A DNA stretch of 64,000 bases from Streptomyces sp. ERV7 (GCF_001653515.1 NZ_LYOY01000029.1:186001-250000); one strand, 5' to 3'. Positions 7,789 through 16,585 are shown, counted from the stretch's first letter. Numbers and translations: made by a program. Notes: generated by a model from the letters alone, not told the origin.

Positions 7789-9059
7789 CCATCACCCCGC
7801 CCGCGCTGAGCGTCTTCGAGACCGTCGAGTCGGAGGTCCGCAGCTACTGCCGCGGCTGGCCCGCCGTATTCGACCGCGCCCAGGGCGCCCGGCTCACCGA
7901 CGAGGACGGCCACGAGTACCTCGACTTCTTCGCCGGGGCCGGCTCGCTCAACTACGGCCACAACAACCCGGTGCTCAAACGCGCGCTGCTCGACTATCTG
8001 GAACGCGACGGCATCACCCATGGCCTGGATATGGCCACCACGTCGAAGCGCGCGTTCCTGGAGACGTTCCAGAACGTGATCCTGCGCCCGCGCGACCTGC
8101 CGTACAAGGTGATGTTCCCCGGCCCGACCGGCACCAACGCGGTCGAGGCGGCGCTGAAGCTGGCGCGGAAGGTGAAGGGCCGCGAGTCGATCGTCTCCTT
8201 CACCAACGCCTTCCACGGCATGTCGCTCGGCTCGCTCGCCGTCACCGGCAACGCCTTCAAGCGCGCCGGGGCCGGAATTCCGCTGGTGCACGGCACGCCG
8301 ATGCCGTTCGACAACTACCTGGACGGGCAGGTGCCCGACTTCCTGTGGTTCGAGCGGCTCCTGGAGGACCAGGGCTCCGGGCTCAACAAGCCCGCCGCCG
8401 TGATCGTGGAGACCGTGCAGGGCGAGGGCGGCATCAATGTGGCGCGGCCCCAGTGGCTGCGCGCGCTCGCCGACCTCTGCCGTCGCCAGGACATGCTCCT
8501 GATCGTCGACGACATCCAGATGGGGTGCGGGCGCACCGGCGCGTTCTTCTCGTTCGAGGAGGCGGGCATCACCCCGGACATCGTCACCCTGTCCAAGTCG
8601 ATCAGCGGCTACGGACTGCCCATGTCGCTGTGCCTGTTCAGGCCGGAGCTGGACGTGTGGGAGCCGGGCGAGCACAACGGCACCTTCCGCGGCAACAACC
8701 CGGCCTTCGTCACCGCGACCGCGGCCCTGGAGGCGTACTGGGCCGACGGCGGCGCCCTGGAGAAGCAGACCCGGGCCCGCGGCGAGCAGGTCGAGCAGGC
8801 GCTGATCTCCATCACCGAGGAGAACCTGGTCGACGTCAAGGAGTACCGGGGCCACGGCCTGGTCTGGGGCATGGAGTTCCACGACAAGGCGCGGGCGAGC
8901 GCGGTGGCGCGGCGCGCCTTCGACCTCGGTCTCCTCGTCGAGACCTCGGGCCCGCAGAGCGAGGTCGCCAAGCTCCTCCCGCCGCTCACGATCACCGAGG
9001 ACGAGCTCGACGAGGGGCTGCGCACCCTCGCCCGCGCCGTCCGCGAGACGGCGGTCTGA
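7785..9059 (+). CDS. ectB: Diaminobutyrate--2-oxoglutarate transaminase
   Basis: EctB makes L-2,4-diaminobutyrate from aspartate semialdehyde with glutamate as amino donor and PLP as cofactor, the entry step to ectoine. At 424 residues it is a class III aminotransferase. [16 protein letters not shown] (113-128) is the phosphate-binding region, [12 protein letters not shown] (241-252) contains the ring-contacting Asp, and [12 protein letters not shown] (268-279) holds the likely Schiff-base Lys271. The GTG start overlaps the ectA stop (GTGA), indicating translational coupling. It is second in ectABCD and is presumably induced with the operon under osmotic or heat stress, as known for the family. 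Confidence 0.96.
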   Translation: MTITPPALSVFETVESEVRSYCRGWPAVFDRAQGARLTDEDGHEYLDFFAGAGSLNYGHNNPVLKRALLDYLERDGITHGLDMATTSKRAFLETFQNVILRPRDLPYKVMFPGPTGTNAVEAALKLARKVKGRESIVSFTNAFHGMSLGSLAVTGNAFKRAGAGIPLVHGTPMPFDNYLDGQVPDFLWFERLLEDQGSGLNKPAAVIVETVQGEGGINVARPQWLRALADLCRRQDMLLIVDDIQMGCGRTGAFFSFEEAGITPDIVTLSKSISGYGLPMSLCLFRPELDVWEPGEHNGTFRGNNPAFVTATAALEAYWADGGALEKQTRARGEQVEQALISITEENLVDVKEYRGHGLVWGMEFHDKARASAVARRAFDLGLLVETSGPQSEVAKLLPPLTITEDELDEGLRTLARAVRETAV

Positions 9060-9109
9060 CCCGCGGGGCGACCACCCCGCACGCACTACAGAGAAAAGAG
9101 CAACCCACT

Positions 9110-9514
9110 GTGATCGTCCGCTCGTTGAAGGACATCGAGAACACCGAACGCCATGTCCGCGCCGCCTCCGGCACCTGGGAGAGCAAGCGGATCGTGCTCG
9201 CCAAGGAGAAGGTCGGCTTCTCCCTGCACGAGACCGTGCTGTACGCGGGCACCGAGACGTCGATGTGGTACGCCAACCACATCGAGGCGGTGCTGTGCGT
9301 GGAGGGCGAGGCCGAGCTCACCGACCACGAGAGCGGCGAGACCCACTGGATCGAGCCCGGCACGATGTACCTGCTGAACGGCCATGAGCGCCACACCCTG
9401 CGCCCCAAGACCGACTTCCGCTGCGTCTGCGTCTTCAACCCGCCCGTCACCGGACGGGAGGACCACGACGAGAACGGCGTCTACCCGCTGCTCACCGAAC
9501 CCGAGGAGGGCTGA
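9110..9514 (+). CDS. ectC: L-ectoine synthase
   Basis: EctC closes N-gamma-acetyl-diaminobutyrate to ectoine by loss of water. It is a small cupin of 134 residues, the usual family size. The core shows [19 protein letters not shown] and [15 protein letters not shown]; by comparison with characterised EctC, Glu59, Tyr87 and His95 would be iron ligands. GTG 9110 was chosen because the conserved [20 protein letters not shown] N-terminus starts there. GAGAAAAGAG lies upstream. The gene follows ectB after about 50 bases and precedes ectD by 5 bases. Confidence 0.96.
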   Translation: MIVRSLKDIENTERHVRAASGTWESKRIVLAKEKVGFSLHETVLYAGTETSMWYANHIEAVLCVEGEAELTDHESGETHWIEPGTMYLLNGHERHTLRPKTDFRCVCVFNPPVTGREDHDENGVYPLLTEPEEG

Positions 9515-9519
9515 TCACC

Positions 9520-10374
9520 ATGCAGGACCTGTACCCCACCCGAGGCGCCACCGAAGTAGTGACTCCCCGTCAGGACCCCGTCGTCTGGGGGCCGTCCGAG
9601 GGATTCGAGTCGTACGAGAAGGACGGCTTCCTCACCGTCGACCAGCTGCTCGCCGACGACGAGGTGGCCTTCTACCGGCGTGAGCTGGAGCGGATGATCG
9701 CCGATCCGGCGGTGCGCGCCGACGAGCGGGCGATCGTGGAGCCCTCGACGCAGTCCGTGCGCTCGGTCTTCGAGGTGCACCGCATGAGCGAGATCTTCGC
9801 GGGTCTCGTGCGCGACGAGCGCGTGGTCGGCACCGCCCGGCGGATCCTGGGCTCGGACGTGTACGTCCACCAGTCGCGCATCAACGTGAAGCCGGGGTTC
9901 GGGGCGTCGGGCTTCTACTGGCACTCGGACTTCGAGACCTGGCACGCCGAGGACGGTCTGCCGAACATGCGCACCGTCTCCGTGTCGATCGCGCTCACCG
10001 AGAACCACGACACCAACGGCGGCCTGATGATCATGCCCGGTTCGCACCGGGACTTCCTCGGGTGCGCCGGGGCCACGCCCAAGGACAACTACAAGAAGTC
10101 GCTGCAGATGCAGGACGCGGGCACGCCCTCCGACGAGGCGCTCACCAAGATGGCGGACCGGCACGGGATCCGGCTGTTCACGGGCCGCGCGGGCTCGGCG
10201 ACCTGGTTCGACTGCAACTGTATGCACGGCTCCGGGGACAACATCACCCCGTATCCGCGCAGCAACGTCTTCATCGTCTTCAACAGCGTGGAGAACGCGG
10301 CGGCCGAGCCGTTCGCGGCCCCGATACGCCGCCCGGAGTTCATCGGCGCCAGAGACTTCACTCCGGTGCCGTGA
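9520..10374 (+). CDS. ectD: Ectoine 5-hydroxylase
   Basis: EctD (ThpD) hydroxylates ectoine to 5-hydroxyectoine using Fe(II), O2 and 2-oxoglutarate. The 284 residues show the facial triad: His135 and Asp137 in GFYWHSDFETWHAEDG and His236 in CNCMHGSGDN, with Arg247 in PYPRSNV likely to bind 2-oxoglutarate. The HSDFETWHAEDG stretch is the EctD signature that separates it from other PhyH dioxygenases. GAGGAGG ends just before the start and gives a good ribosome binding site. As the last gene of ectABCD, its presence predicts that the strain makes hydroxyectoine as well as ectoine. Confidence 0.96.
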   Translation: MQDLYPTRGATEVVTPRQDPVVWGPSEGFESYEKDGFLTVDQLLADDEVAFYRRELERMIADPAVRADERAIVEPSTQSVRSVFEVHRMSEIFAGLVRDERVVGTARRILGSDVYVHQSRINVKPGFGASGFYWHSDFETWHAEDGLPNMRTVSVSIALTENHDTNGGLMIMPGSHRDFLGCAGATPKDNYKKSLQMQDAGTPSDEALTKMADRHGIRLFTGRAGSATWFDCNCMHGSGDNITPYPRSNVFIVFNSVENAAAEPFAAPIRRPEFIGARDFTPVP

Positions 10375-10429
10375 CCGGTGGGGGGTGGCCCCCACGCGAC
10401 CGTACGGTGATCGTTGGTACGGTCGGCCC

Positions 10430-11089
10430 ATGGCTGATGACTCTTCACGAACTCCCGTCACCGCGGCCGATGTCGAGCACGCCGTGCGGCTCTCGGTCAC
10501 CGCGCTGCGGGCGGGTCTCGCCGCGGACTGGAGCGTGAAGGCCGGCTCCCTGGAGTGGGACTGCTGGGAGACCGTCGAGCACCTCTCGGACGACCTCTTC
10601 GCGTACGCCGTGCAGCTCGGCCCGCAGCAGCCGCCGCTGGACGGCGAGGTGCCGTACCTGTGGGAGGCGAAGCGTCCCGGCGGGCCGCGCAACGCGGTGC
10701 ACGCGGACCGCGCGGCCGGGCCCGCCGGGCTCCTTCAGACCCTGGAGGCGAGCGGCGCCCTGCTGACCGCGATGGTGCGCACGTCCTCCCCGGATGTGCG
10801 CGCCTTCCACGGCTTCGGCGTCTCGGACCCGGAGGGCTTCGCGGCGATGGGCGTCGTCGAGACGCTGCTGCACACCCACGACGTGGCCGAGGGGCTCGGG
10901 GTCACCTGGGCACCGCCCGGCGGGCTGTGCGACCGGGTGCTCGCGCGGCTGTTCCTCGAGGTTCCGGCGGACCCGGACCGGTGGCACGTTCTGCTGTGGG
11001 CCACCGGCCGGGCGGAGCTGCCGGAGCTGCCGCGCCGGGAGTCCTGGCGCTGGTACGGCGAACCGCTCAGTGACGCAGCCAGATCCTGA
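10430..11089 (+). CDS. DinB/maleylpyruvate isomerase-fold protein
   Basis: A 219-residue cytoplasmic protein. The N-terminal helices (GLAADWSVKAGSLEWDCWE, then TVEHLSDDLFAY) and a later LLHTHDVAEG segment resemble the four-helix DinB-like fold of mycothiol-dependent maleylpyruvate isomerases. In that fold scattered His and Glu residues bind a divalent metal; His in VEHLSDD and HTHD are candidates. This similarity is by eye. The reaction is unknown. ATG 10430 was chosen over an upstream in-frame start because the intervening residues are not family-like. The last 23 bases overlap the convergent gene. Confidence 0.7.
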   Translation: MADDSSRTPVTAADVEHAVRLSVTALRAGLAADWSVKAGSLEWDCWETVEHLSDDLFAYAVQLGPQQPPLDGEVPYLWEAKRPGGPRNAVHADRAAGPAGLLQTLEASGALLTAMVRTSSPDVRAFHGFGVSDPEGFAAMGVVETLLHTHDVAEGLGVTWAPPGGLCDRVLARLFLEVPADPDRWHVLLWATGRAELPELPRRESWRWYGEPLSDAARS

Positions 11090-11768
11090 GGCCGCCGACC
11101 GGGGTGAACCCGGCGCGGACGGCGGCCGCGAGGTCGTCACCGCTCTCGTAGCCGACCACGTCGAGGCCGGGCCGGTGCCGGGCGAGCGTGCCCAGGCAGC
11201 CGGCCCAGGCAGCGTCGAGGTCGCCGTCGGCCGCGAACAGGTTGGAGACGCCCACCACCGACTCGCTGGTACTGGCGACGGCGCCCGCGACGGTCCGGCC
11301 CGTCGCGTCCCGCGCCGCGAGGAAGGCGTGGGAGCCCTCGGCGAGGAGCGCGGCCGGGAACAGACCGCCGCCGTCCCCGTCCGCCCACGCCTGCTCCCAC
11401 CGCTCCAACTCGGCTTCGGTACGCACGAGTTCCCACCCGCCCTCGCCCGGCCCGGGCGCGGGGCGATGGATCCACTGGGCGTCGAAGAGGACCTCGAAGC
11501 CGTCGGACGTCAGGTCGAGGGTGGCGAAGCTGTCCTTGACCGAGGCGCCCGGTGAGGCGTCGATGCCCGCCGTGATCTCGTGCGCCGCGGCGGCCGGGTC
11601 GAGGGTCACCGCGTCGGGGTAGAGCGGCGGGGTGCGCCGGGCGCTGGTCCAGGCGTGCGGGCCCCACGCGCCCGTGATGCCGTGGGCGCGGCAGAGCGCC
11701 TCGCACCACTCGGCGTTGTTGCGGGCGGCGGCGCGCGCCCTGACGTCCTGCTCGATGTCCATGGTCAC
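11067..11768 (-). CDS. GNAT-like acetyltransferase family protein
   Basis: A 233-residue cytoplasmic protein. Its C-terminal half has the look of a GNAT fold: GGLFPAALLAEGSHAFLAARD, then GRTVAGAVAS and VVGVSNLFA strands, GCLGTLARHRPGLDVVGYE and GFTPVGGLRIWLRH, which resembles the closing strands of acetyltransferases. The usual R/Q-x-x-G-x-A acetyl-CoA loop is not clear, so catalysis is uncertain. Start choice is GTG 11768 or ATG 11762, two codons apart. Both lie inside one arm of a perfect 14-base hairpin whose loop contains the GGGAGG ribosome binding site. The 3' end overlaps the convergent gene by 23 bases. Confidence 0.65.
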   Translation of the reverse strand: MTMDIEQDVRARAAARNNAEWCEALCRAHGITGAWGPHAWTSARRTPPLYPDAVTLDPAAAAHEITAGIDASPGASVKDSFATLDLTSDGFEVLFDAQWIHRPAPGPGEGGWELVRTEAELERWEQAWADGDGGGLFPAALLAEGSHAFLAARDATGRTVAGAVASTSESVVGVSNLFAADGDLDAAWAGCLGTLARHRPGLDVVGYESGDDLAAAVRAGFTPVGGLRIWLRH

Positions 11769-11805
11769 GGCCCGATCCTCCCTCGGGGGGCCGGGCCGTG
11801 ACCAT
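11761..11805 (-). promoter_or_regulatory. Hairpin containing the ribosome binding site and start codon
   Basis: ATGGTCACGGCCCG (11761-11774) and CGGGCCGTGACCAT (11792-11805) are perfect 14-base complements. On the minus-strand transcript the 3' arm holds the GTGACCATG start region of the downstream gene, and the 17-base loop holds its GGGAGG site. It begins 15 bases after the upstream alkene reductase gene. It could therefore work as that gene's terminator, as a translational lock, or as both. Confidence 0.6.
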
Positions 11806-11819
11806 CGGGTTTTCCTGGG

Positions 11820-12905
11820 TCAGGCGACCACGGCGGCGTCCAGGGCCGGGTAGTCGAGGTAGCCCTTGTCGTCGCCGCCGAAGAAGGTGGCCGGGTCGGG
11901 GGTGTTGAAGGGGCCGCCCGTCTCCAGCCGCCGCGGCAGGTCGGGGTTGGCGAGGAAGAGCGCCCCGTACGAGAGCAGGTCGGCGGTGCCGTCCTCGATG
12001 AGCCCGAGCGAGTCCGGGCCGGTGGGGCCTTCGGTGGCCGCGTTGAGCACGACCGTGCCCTCGAAGAGCTTGCGCAGGTTCCGGGTGAGGTCGCGCAGCC
12101 CGGGGCCGCCCTCCAGGATGTGCAGATAAGCGAGCCCGACGGGCGCCAGCTCGCGGACCAGCGCGGTGTACGTGGCCTCCGGCGCGGGCTCGCTGATGTC
12201 GTTGTAGCTGTTTCCGGGCGAGATGCGCAGGGCGGTGCGGCCCGCGCCGATCTCGGCGGCGACGGCCTTGACGACCTCGACGGCGAACCGGGTGCGGGCC
12301 TCGTCGGAGCCGCCCCAGCGGTCGGTGCGCACATTGGTGTGGGGCGCCAGGAACTGGTGGATGAGGTAGCCGTTGGCGCCGTGCAGCTCGACGCCGTCGA
12401 AGCCGGCCGCGATGGCGTTGCGCGCCGCCGAGGCGTAGGCGCCGATGGTCTCGACGACCTCGTCGTCCGTCAGCTCGCGCGGGGTGGGGAAGTCCTGCGG
12501 GCCGTTGTGCGTGTAGACCTTCCCGGCGGCGGCGACCGGGGACGGGGCGACGTTGACCAGCTCGCCGGGGAGCAGGTCGGGGTGGCCGATGCGGCCGGCG
12601 TGCATCAGCTGGGCGAAGATGCGGCCGCCCTCGGCGTGTACGGCGTCGGTGACCTCGCGCCAGGCGGCGACCTGCTCCTCGCTGTGCAGCCCGGGGGTGT
12701 CCGGGTAGCCCTGGCCGACGGCGGCCGGCTGGATGCCCTCGCTGATGATCAGCCCGGCACCGGCTCGCTGGGCGTAGTACGCGGCCGTGGACGCGGTGGG
12801 CGAGTTGCCCGGGCCGTAGGCGCGGCTGCGGGTCATCGGCGCCATGGCGATGCGGTTGGGGAGGTGGAGGCCGGACAGGTCGATCGGGTCGAAGGCGGTG
12901 GTCAT
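11820..12905 (-). CDS. Alkene reductase, Old Yellow Enzyme family
   Basis: A 361-residue FMN-dependent ene-reductase, a TIM barrel that uses NAD(P)H to reduce activated C=C bonds, quinones or nitro compounds. MAPMTRSRA (21-29) is the FMN-contacting strand. HGANGYLIHQF shows His175 and Asn178 for substrate binding and Tyr180 as proton donor, and FLAPHTNVRTDRWGG (185-199) is the classical continuation. The ATG lies at 12905, divergent from a MarR regulator. The space between contains two copies of TTGGCCGACCAA in opposite orientation, so repression by that MarR protein and induction by electrophiles is likely, though inferred. Confidence 0.93.
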   Translation of the reverse strand: MTTAFDPIDLSGLHLPNRIAMAPMTRSRAYGPGNSPTASTAAYYAQRAGAGLIISEGIQPAAVGQGYPDTPGLHSEEQVAAWREVTDAVHAEGGRIFAQLMHAGRIGHPDLLPGELVNVAPSPVAAAGKVYTHNGPQDFPTPRELTDDEVVETIGAYASAARNAIAAGFDGVELHGANGYLIHQFLAPHTNVRTDRWGGSDEARTRFAVEVVKAVAAEIGAGRTALRISPGNSYNDISEPAPEATYTALVRELAPVGLAYLHILEGGPGLRDLTRNLRKLFEGTVVLNAATEGPTGPDSLGLIEDGTADLLSYGALFLANPDLPRRLETGGPFNTPDPATFFGGDDKGYLDYPALDAAVVA

Positions 12906-12928
12906 GACAGCTCCAGGGGAGGGTTATG

Positions 12929-12983
12929 TGGTCGGCCAAGTAATCCGACGCGCTTCACTGTAACCCATTCATTGGCCGACCAA
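12929..12983. promoter_or_regulatory. Paired operators in the OYE-MarR divergent promoter
   Basis: TGGTCGGCCAA (12929-12939) and TTGGCCGACCA (12972-12982) are perfect 11-base inverted copies. Each copy is itself quasi-palindromic (TTGG-N4-CCAA). The second overlaps the promoter region of the MarR gene, with TAAAGT at 12986-12991 as a likely -10 six bases before its start. This is the arrangement of an autoregulating MarR repressor that also controls the divergent gene. Confidence 0.7.
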
Positions 12984-12997
12984 GGTAAAGTTGTGGC

Positions 12998-13525
12998 ATG
13001 ACCACGGACGCACCCACCCCAGACCCTCTCTGTACGGAGACGGGGCCCTCCGTCTGCGCCGAGCTGTCCCGCACCCCGGAGGCGGCGCGCGGGGGCCCGA
13101 TCAGCCACGCCGTCTCACGGGTGGCCCGGCTGCACCGCGTCGCCGCGGGCCGGCTGCTGCGCACGACCGGGCTCTACGCGGGCCAGGAGATCCTGATGAT
13201 GCATCTGTGGGACGCGGGCGCGGTGCGCCAGTCCGAGCTGATCAGGGTGCTTGAGCTGGACCCGTCGACGGTGACGAAGATGCTCCAGCGGCTGGAGCAG
13301 TCGGGCCAGGTCCGCCGCCGACCCGACCCCACCGACCGGCGCGCCTCCCTGGTCGAGGCGACCGAGGCGAGCTGCGCCCTGCACGACGAGGTGGAGGCGG
13401 CCTGGTGCGACCTGGAGGAGAAGACCCTGGCGGGCCTCACCCCCAGGGAGCGCACCGAACTGGCCCGCCTCCTGGCAAAGGTGGAAGCGAACCTCTGCCC
13501 GATGGCGGACCCGGAGAACTGCTGA
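12998..13525 (+). CDS. MarR family transcriptional regulator
   Basis: A 175-residue winged-helix DNA-binding protein. The fold reads as helices around residues 35-65, then the recognition region in RQSELIRVLELDPSTVTKMLQRLEQSGQVRRR (about 77-108), a wing with RRPDPTDRRAS, and a C-terminal dimerisation helix. The N-terminal 30 residues are extra and contain two cysteines, which could sense oxidants or electrophiles. There is no ribosome binding site, and TAAAGT ends 6 bases before ATG 12998, suggesting a leaderless message. It probably represses itself and the divergent ene-reductase through the paired TTGGCCGACCAA sites. Confidence 0.88.
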   Translation: MTTDAPTPDPLCTETGPSVCAELSRTPEAARGGPISHAVSRVARLHRVAAGRLLRTTGLYAGQEILMMHLWDAGAVRQSELIRVLELDPSTVTKMLQRLEQSGQVRRRPDPTDRRASLVEATEASCALHDEVEAAWCDLEEKTLAGLTPRERTELARLLAKVEANLCPMADPENC

Positions 13526-13540
13526 GAGCCTGCCTTTGAA

Positions 13541-13630
13541 CCCCTGAGGGCGCGCGGGGAGCGGCGCGGCAGACGACCCGATCAGGGGCGCGGGGAACGG
13601 CGTGAGCGGCCGCACACGACCCGCGGCCGG
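13541..13630. repeat. Dispersed Streptomyces intergenic repeat, copy A
   Basis: Two tandem degenerate units of a GC-rich element: a CCCTGAGGGCGCGCGGGGA-type unit, then AGGGGCGCGGGGAACGGCG at 13584 onward. Related copies occur at 14719-14750 and 61281-61333. The element lies between genes and contains no reading frame. The function is unknown. Confidence 0.6.
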
Positions 13631-13651
13631 ACTCACCGCACCCCGCGAGGG

Positions 13652-14704
13652 TCACCCGGCGAGCACCTCCAGCGCCCGGTCCACGTCGCGGGACGAGTTG
13701 TACAGGTGGACGGCGAACCGCAGGTTCCCGCCCCGCTCCGACGCGTAGACCCCCGCCCGCAGCAACTCCGGCTGCTTCCCGCCCAGCCCCGGCACGGCGA
13801 CGATCGCCGAGTCCGGGGCGACGACCCCGTGCCCCAGCTCCGCGAGCCCCGCCCGCAGCCGCCCGGCGAGCGCCAGGTCGTGCGCGTGGACGGCGTCGAC
13901 GCCCACGGCCTCAAGCCCCGCCAGCGACTCCGCGGCCGCGTGGTACGACAGGAACGACGCGGGCTCGTCGTACCGCCGCGCGGTCCCCGCGAGGGCCCGC
14001 ACCGGCCCGTAGTTGTCGGACAGGTCCTCCGCCGCGAACCACCCCGAGTGCAGCGCCGCCAGCCCCTCCTGGGCCTCCTCGGTCACCGTCAGGAAGGACG
14101 TGCCCCGCGGACAGGTCAGGAACTTGAAGCCGGCCGTGACCGTGTAGTCGTACGCGCCCGCGTCCAGCGGCAGCCACCCCGCCGACTGGCTGGCGTCGAG
14201 GAGCGTACGGGCCCCGTGCGCGGCCGCGGCGGCCCGTACGGCCGCGAGGTCCGCGACCCGCCCGTCGACGGACTGGACGGACGAGAAGGCGACCAGCGCC
14301 GTGCCCGGCCGCACCTCCTCGGCCAGCGACTCCAGCGGCACGTACCGCATCTTGAGGTCGCCGCGTACCGCGAAGGGCTGCACCACCGAGCTGAACTCGC
14401 CCTCGGGCGCGAGGACTTCGGCCCCGGCGGGCAGCGAGTGGGCGATCAGGGCGACGTGCACCGAGACGGACGAGCCGAGCGCGACCCGGTCGGCGCCGAC
14501 CCCCACGAGCCGGGCGAACGAAGCACGGGCGGCGGCGAGCGCGTCGAAGCCGCCCGCACCCTCGCGGGTGCCCGCCGCGTTCTCCGCGGCGAGGCGTGCG
14601 ATGGCGTCGACGGCACGCCGGGGCAGCAGCCCGCAGCCGGAGGTGTTCAGATACGTCGTCTCGGGCGCGAACGCGTCGCCCGACAGGGGCTCCAGGATCT
14701 CCAT
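13652..14704 (-). CDS. Class V PLP-dependent aminotransferase
   Basis: A 350-residue enzyme of the cysteine desulfurase/isopenicillin-epimerase-like aminotransferase class. PLP contacts visible are the GSSVSVHVAL loop (about 77-87), TLLDASQSAGWLPL with the ring Asp at about 170, and VTAGFKFLTCPRG with the probable Schiff-base Lys194. The typical desulfurase catalytic-Cys loop is not seen, so a cysteine desulfurase role is unlikely. The substrate is unknown. ATG 14704 begins a family-like N-terminus (YLNTSGCGLLPRRAVDA). A dispersed repeat lies just upstream, so it is probably transcribed alone. Confidence 0.82.
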   Translation of the reverse strand: MEILEPLSGDAFAPETTYLNTSGCGLLPRRAVDAIARLAAENAAGTREGAGGFDALAAARASFARLVGVGADRVALGSSVSVHVALIAHSLPAGAEVLAPEGEFSSVVQPFAVRGDLKMRYVPLESLAEEVRPGTALVAFSSVQSVDGRVADLAAVRAAAAAHGARTLLDASQSAGWLPLDAGAYDYTVTAGFKFLTCPRGTSFLTVTEEAQEGLAALHSGWFAAEDLSDNYGPVRALAGTARRYDEPASFLSYHAAAESLAGLEAVGVDAVHAHDLALAGRLRAGLAELGHGVVAPDSAIVAVPGLGGKQPELLRAGVYASERGGNLRFAVHLYNSSRDVDRALEVLAG

Positions 14705-14718
14705 GATCCCACCCTGCG

Positions 14719-14750
14719 GTCGCGGGGAACTGCGCGACCAGCCCCCACCG
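14719..14750. repeat. Dispersed Streptomyces intergenic repeat, copy B
   Basis: GTCGCGGGGAACTGCGCGA then CCAGCC, the best-preserved core of the repeat that also appears at 13541-13630 and 61281-61333. It lies between two same-strand genes. Confidence 0.6.
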
Positions 14751-14770
14751 GGCCCAGAAGGGGGCCCCGG

Positions 14771-16210
14771 CTACGCCCGCGAGCGGGCCTTGAAGGCTGC
14801 CTTGCGGGCCTCCTTCGCCACCTTCTTCTCCGGGTGCAGCCGGCCCATCGCCTCCAGAACGTCCGCCGTCGCGGGGTGCTCCACCCGCCACGCCGCGTCG
14901 AAGAAGCCGCTGTGCTGCCCGACGAGGCCCTCCACCAGCCCCTGGAGCTCCTCCAGATCCCCGTCCACCGCCAGCTGCGCGGCAATCGTGTCCACGGCGA
15001 GCCAGAACACCATCGCCTCCGGCGGCGCGGGCACGTCCGCCGCGCCGCGCTCGGCGAGCCAGACCCGGGCGAGGCCGCCCAGCTCCGCGTCGTCCAGGAC
15101 CTCGCGCAGCGCGGGCTCGGCCTCGGGACCGGTGAGGGCGAGCGCCTGCTGGCAGTGGAGGCGGCGCAGCGGACCGCGCTCGTCCGAGCCGCGCGCCGCC
15201 GCCAGCAGCTCCCGTACCGCGGCGGGGAGTTCGTGCCGCGCCAGCCACTGCTCGGTCTCGGCGCGGGCGGCCGCCTCCGGGTAGTACGCGATGCCGTCGA
15301 GCAGCACGTCCGCGCCCTTGTCCGCGAGGTCACCGACGGCCGGCGCCTCCACGCCCGCCTCCAGCATCCGGGCCCGTACGCCGTAGAGGCCGAGCGGGGT
15401 GAGGCGGACCATGCCGTACCGGGCGACGTCCTCGTCGTCGACGGGCGGGGCGGGCTCCTCGCCCTCCTCGGCCATCAGGGCCTCGTCCACCGGCCGGTAC
15501 TCCACCAGGCCGATCGGCTCCAGGATCCGGAACTGGTCGTCGAGGCGCATCATCGCGTCCGAGACCTGCTCCAGGATGTCGTCGGTGGGCTCCCCCATGT
15601 CGTCGGGGACGATCATCGACGCGGCGAGCGCGGGCAGCGGCACCGGGCCCTCGCCCGCGCCGCCCTCGGTCACGGTGAGCAGGTACAGGTTGCCGAGCAC
15701 GCCCTCCAGGAAGTCCGCCTCGGCCTGCGGGTCCCAGTCGAGCCGGTCGAAGTCGAGCTCGCCGTCGTCCCCGATGAGGTCGGCGAAGTCGTCGAGCACG
15801 GGCGCGGTCGCGTCCGCGAAGACCGCGTCGAAGGCGTCCAGCCAGGTGGTGAGGACGTCCTGCGGGGAGCCGGAGGTGAGCAGGGCGAGCGCCTCACCCG
15901 GCGCGGCCGTCCCCTCGGCGTCCTCCTCCTCGGCGTCGGTGACGTCGACGAGCCCGGCGTCGACGGCGACCCGCCACGCCTCGCTGGCGTCCGCCGCGCC
16001 GTCGTCGTCGGCGGCGAGACCCAGGGCTTCGGCGGCCGCGGGCAGTTGCTCCTCGACGAGCTCGCCCCCGGCGCCGACACGGGTCTCGGGCCCGGCCCAG
16101 CGGGCGAGCCTGACCGCGTGGGCGAGCAGCGGGGCGGCGAGCGCCGCCCGCGCGAGCTCGGCCTCGGAGTGCAGCCGCACCGGCGGCAGGGTGGGGCGGT
16201 CTCCGGACAT
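14771..16210 (-). CDS. Conserved hypothetical protein, 479 residues
   Basis: A large soluble protein without signal peptide or membrane segments. It is very rich in Ala, Leu, Asp and Glu. Residues about 95-165 hold several acidic runs (DAEEEDAEG, LIGDDGELDFDRLDWD), and the C-terminus is basic (KKVAKEARKAAFKARSRA). Most of the length is predicted helix, with a middle block (about 240-320) including RYGMVRLTPLGLYGVR that resembles a winged-helix segment. This architecture recalls plant-style or secretory helical scaffolds, but I recognise no family. ATG 16210 was chosen because the in-frame upstream residues are Pro/Arg-rich. Confidence 0.7.
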   Translation of the reverse strand: MSGDRPTLPPVRLHSEAELARAALAAPLLAHAVRLARWAGPETRVGAGGELVEEQLPAAAEALGLAADDDGAADASEAWRVAVDAGLVDVTDAEEEDAEGTAAPGEALALLTSGSPQDVLTTWLDAFDAVFADATAPVLDDFADLIGDDGELDFDRLDWDPQAEADFLEGVLGNLYLLTVTEGGAGEGPVPLPALAASMIVPDDMGEPTDDILEQVSDAMMRLDDQFRILEPIGLVEYRPVDEALMAEEGEEPAPPVDDEDVARYGMVRLTPLGLYGVRARMLEAGVEAPAVGDLADKGADVLLDGIAYYPEAAARAETEQWLARHELPAAVRELLAAARGSDERGPLRRLHCQQALALTGPEAEPALREVLDDAELGGLARVWLAERGAADVPAPPEAMVFWLAVDTIAAQLAVDGDLEELQGLVEGLVGQHSGFFDAAWRVEHPATADVLEAMGRLHPEKKVAKEARKAAFKARSRA

Positions 16211-16585
16211 CTGTGGCGTACTCCTCGGGCGAAGCGGCGTGGTTGCCGGGTGGGTCGCAGGGTGAATCACGGGTGATTCGAGAGGCACCCAGCGTAGACG
16301 CATTTCACCGGGTATCGCCGCGCCCGGCCACGCTCCCCCGCCGGTCCGGCGCCGGGCCGTACGGCGGGTTCCGGCCGGGGCGGCGGCCGTTGCGTACGGG
16401 AATCACCGGGCGGTGTCCGGTCTCCCCCGGCGGACGGTTCATCCGGCCGTCAGATTCCGGCCACCCGGCGACCCTTGACAACTGCACCGCTCAGCCAAGA
16501 GATTGACGCGCGTAGAACTTGCTGCACACCTGAGCAGCACCGCACCCGCACGTGCACCGATCCCTCATCCTCCCGGAGTTTGTTG
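16211..16585. other. Divergent intergenic region
   Basis: About 375 bases between a leftward hypothetical gene and a rightward secreted nuclease gene. It should carry both promoters. I found no convincing palindrome or small gene. The last 15 bases contain the GGAG ribosome binding site of the nuclease. Confidence 0.5.

Noticed and set aside
13652..14704. A second cysteine desulfurase
   Set aside because: PLP residues are present, but the catalytic-Cys loop of desulfurases is not, so it is called a general class V aminotransferase.
13706..16276. A plus-strand frame of about 850 codons opposite two minus-strand genes
   Set aside because: It mirrors the aminotransferase and the acidic hypothetical gene and is very rich in Arg and Gly. 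No ribosome binding site supports it.
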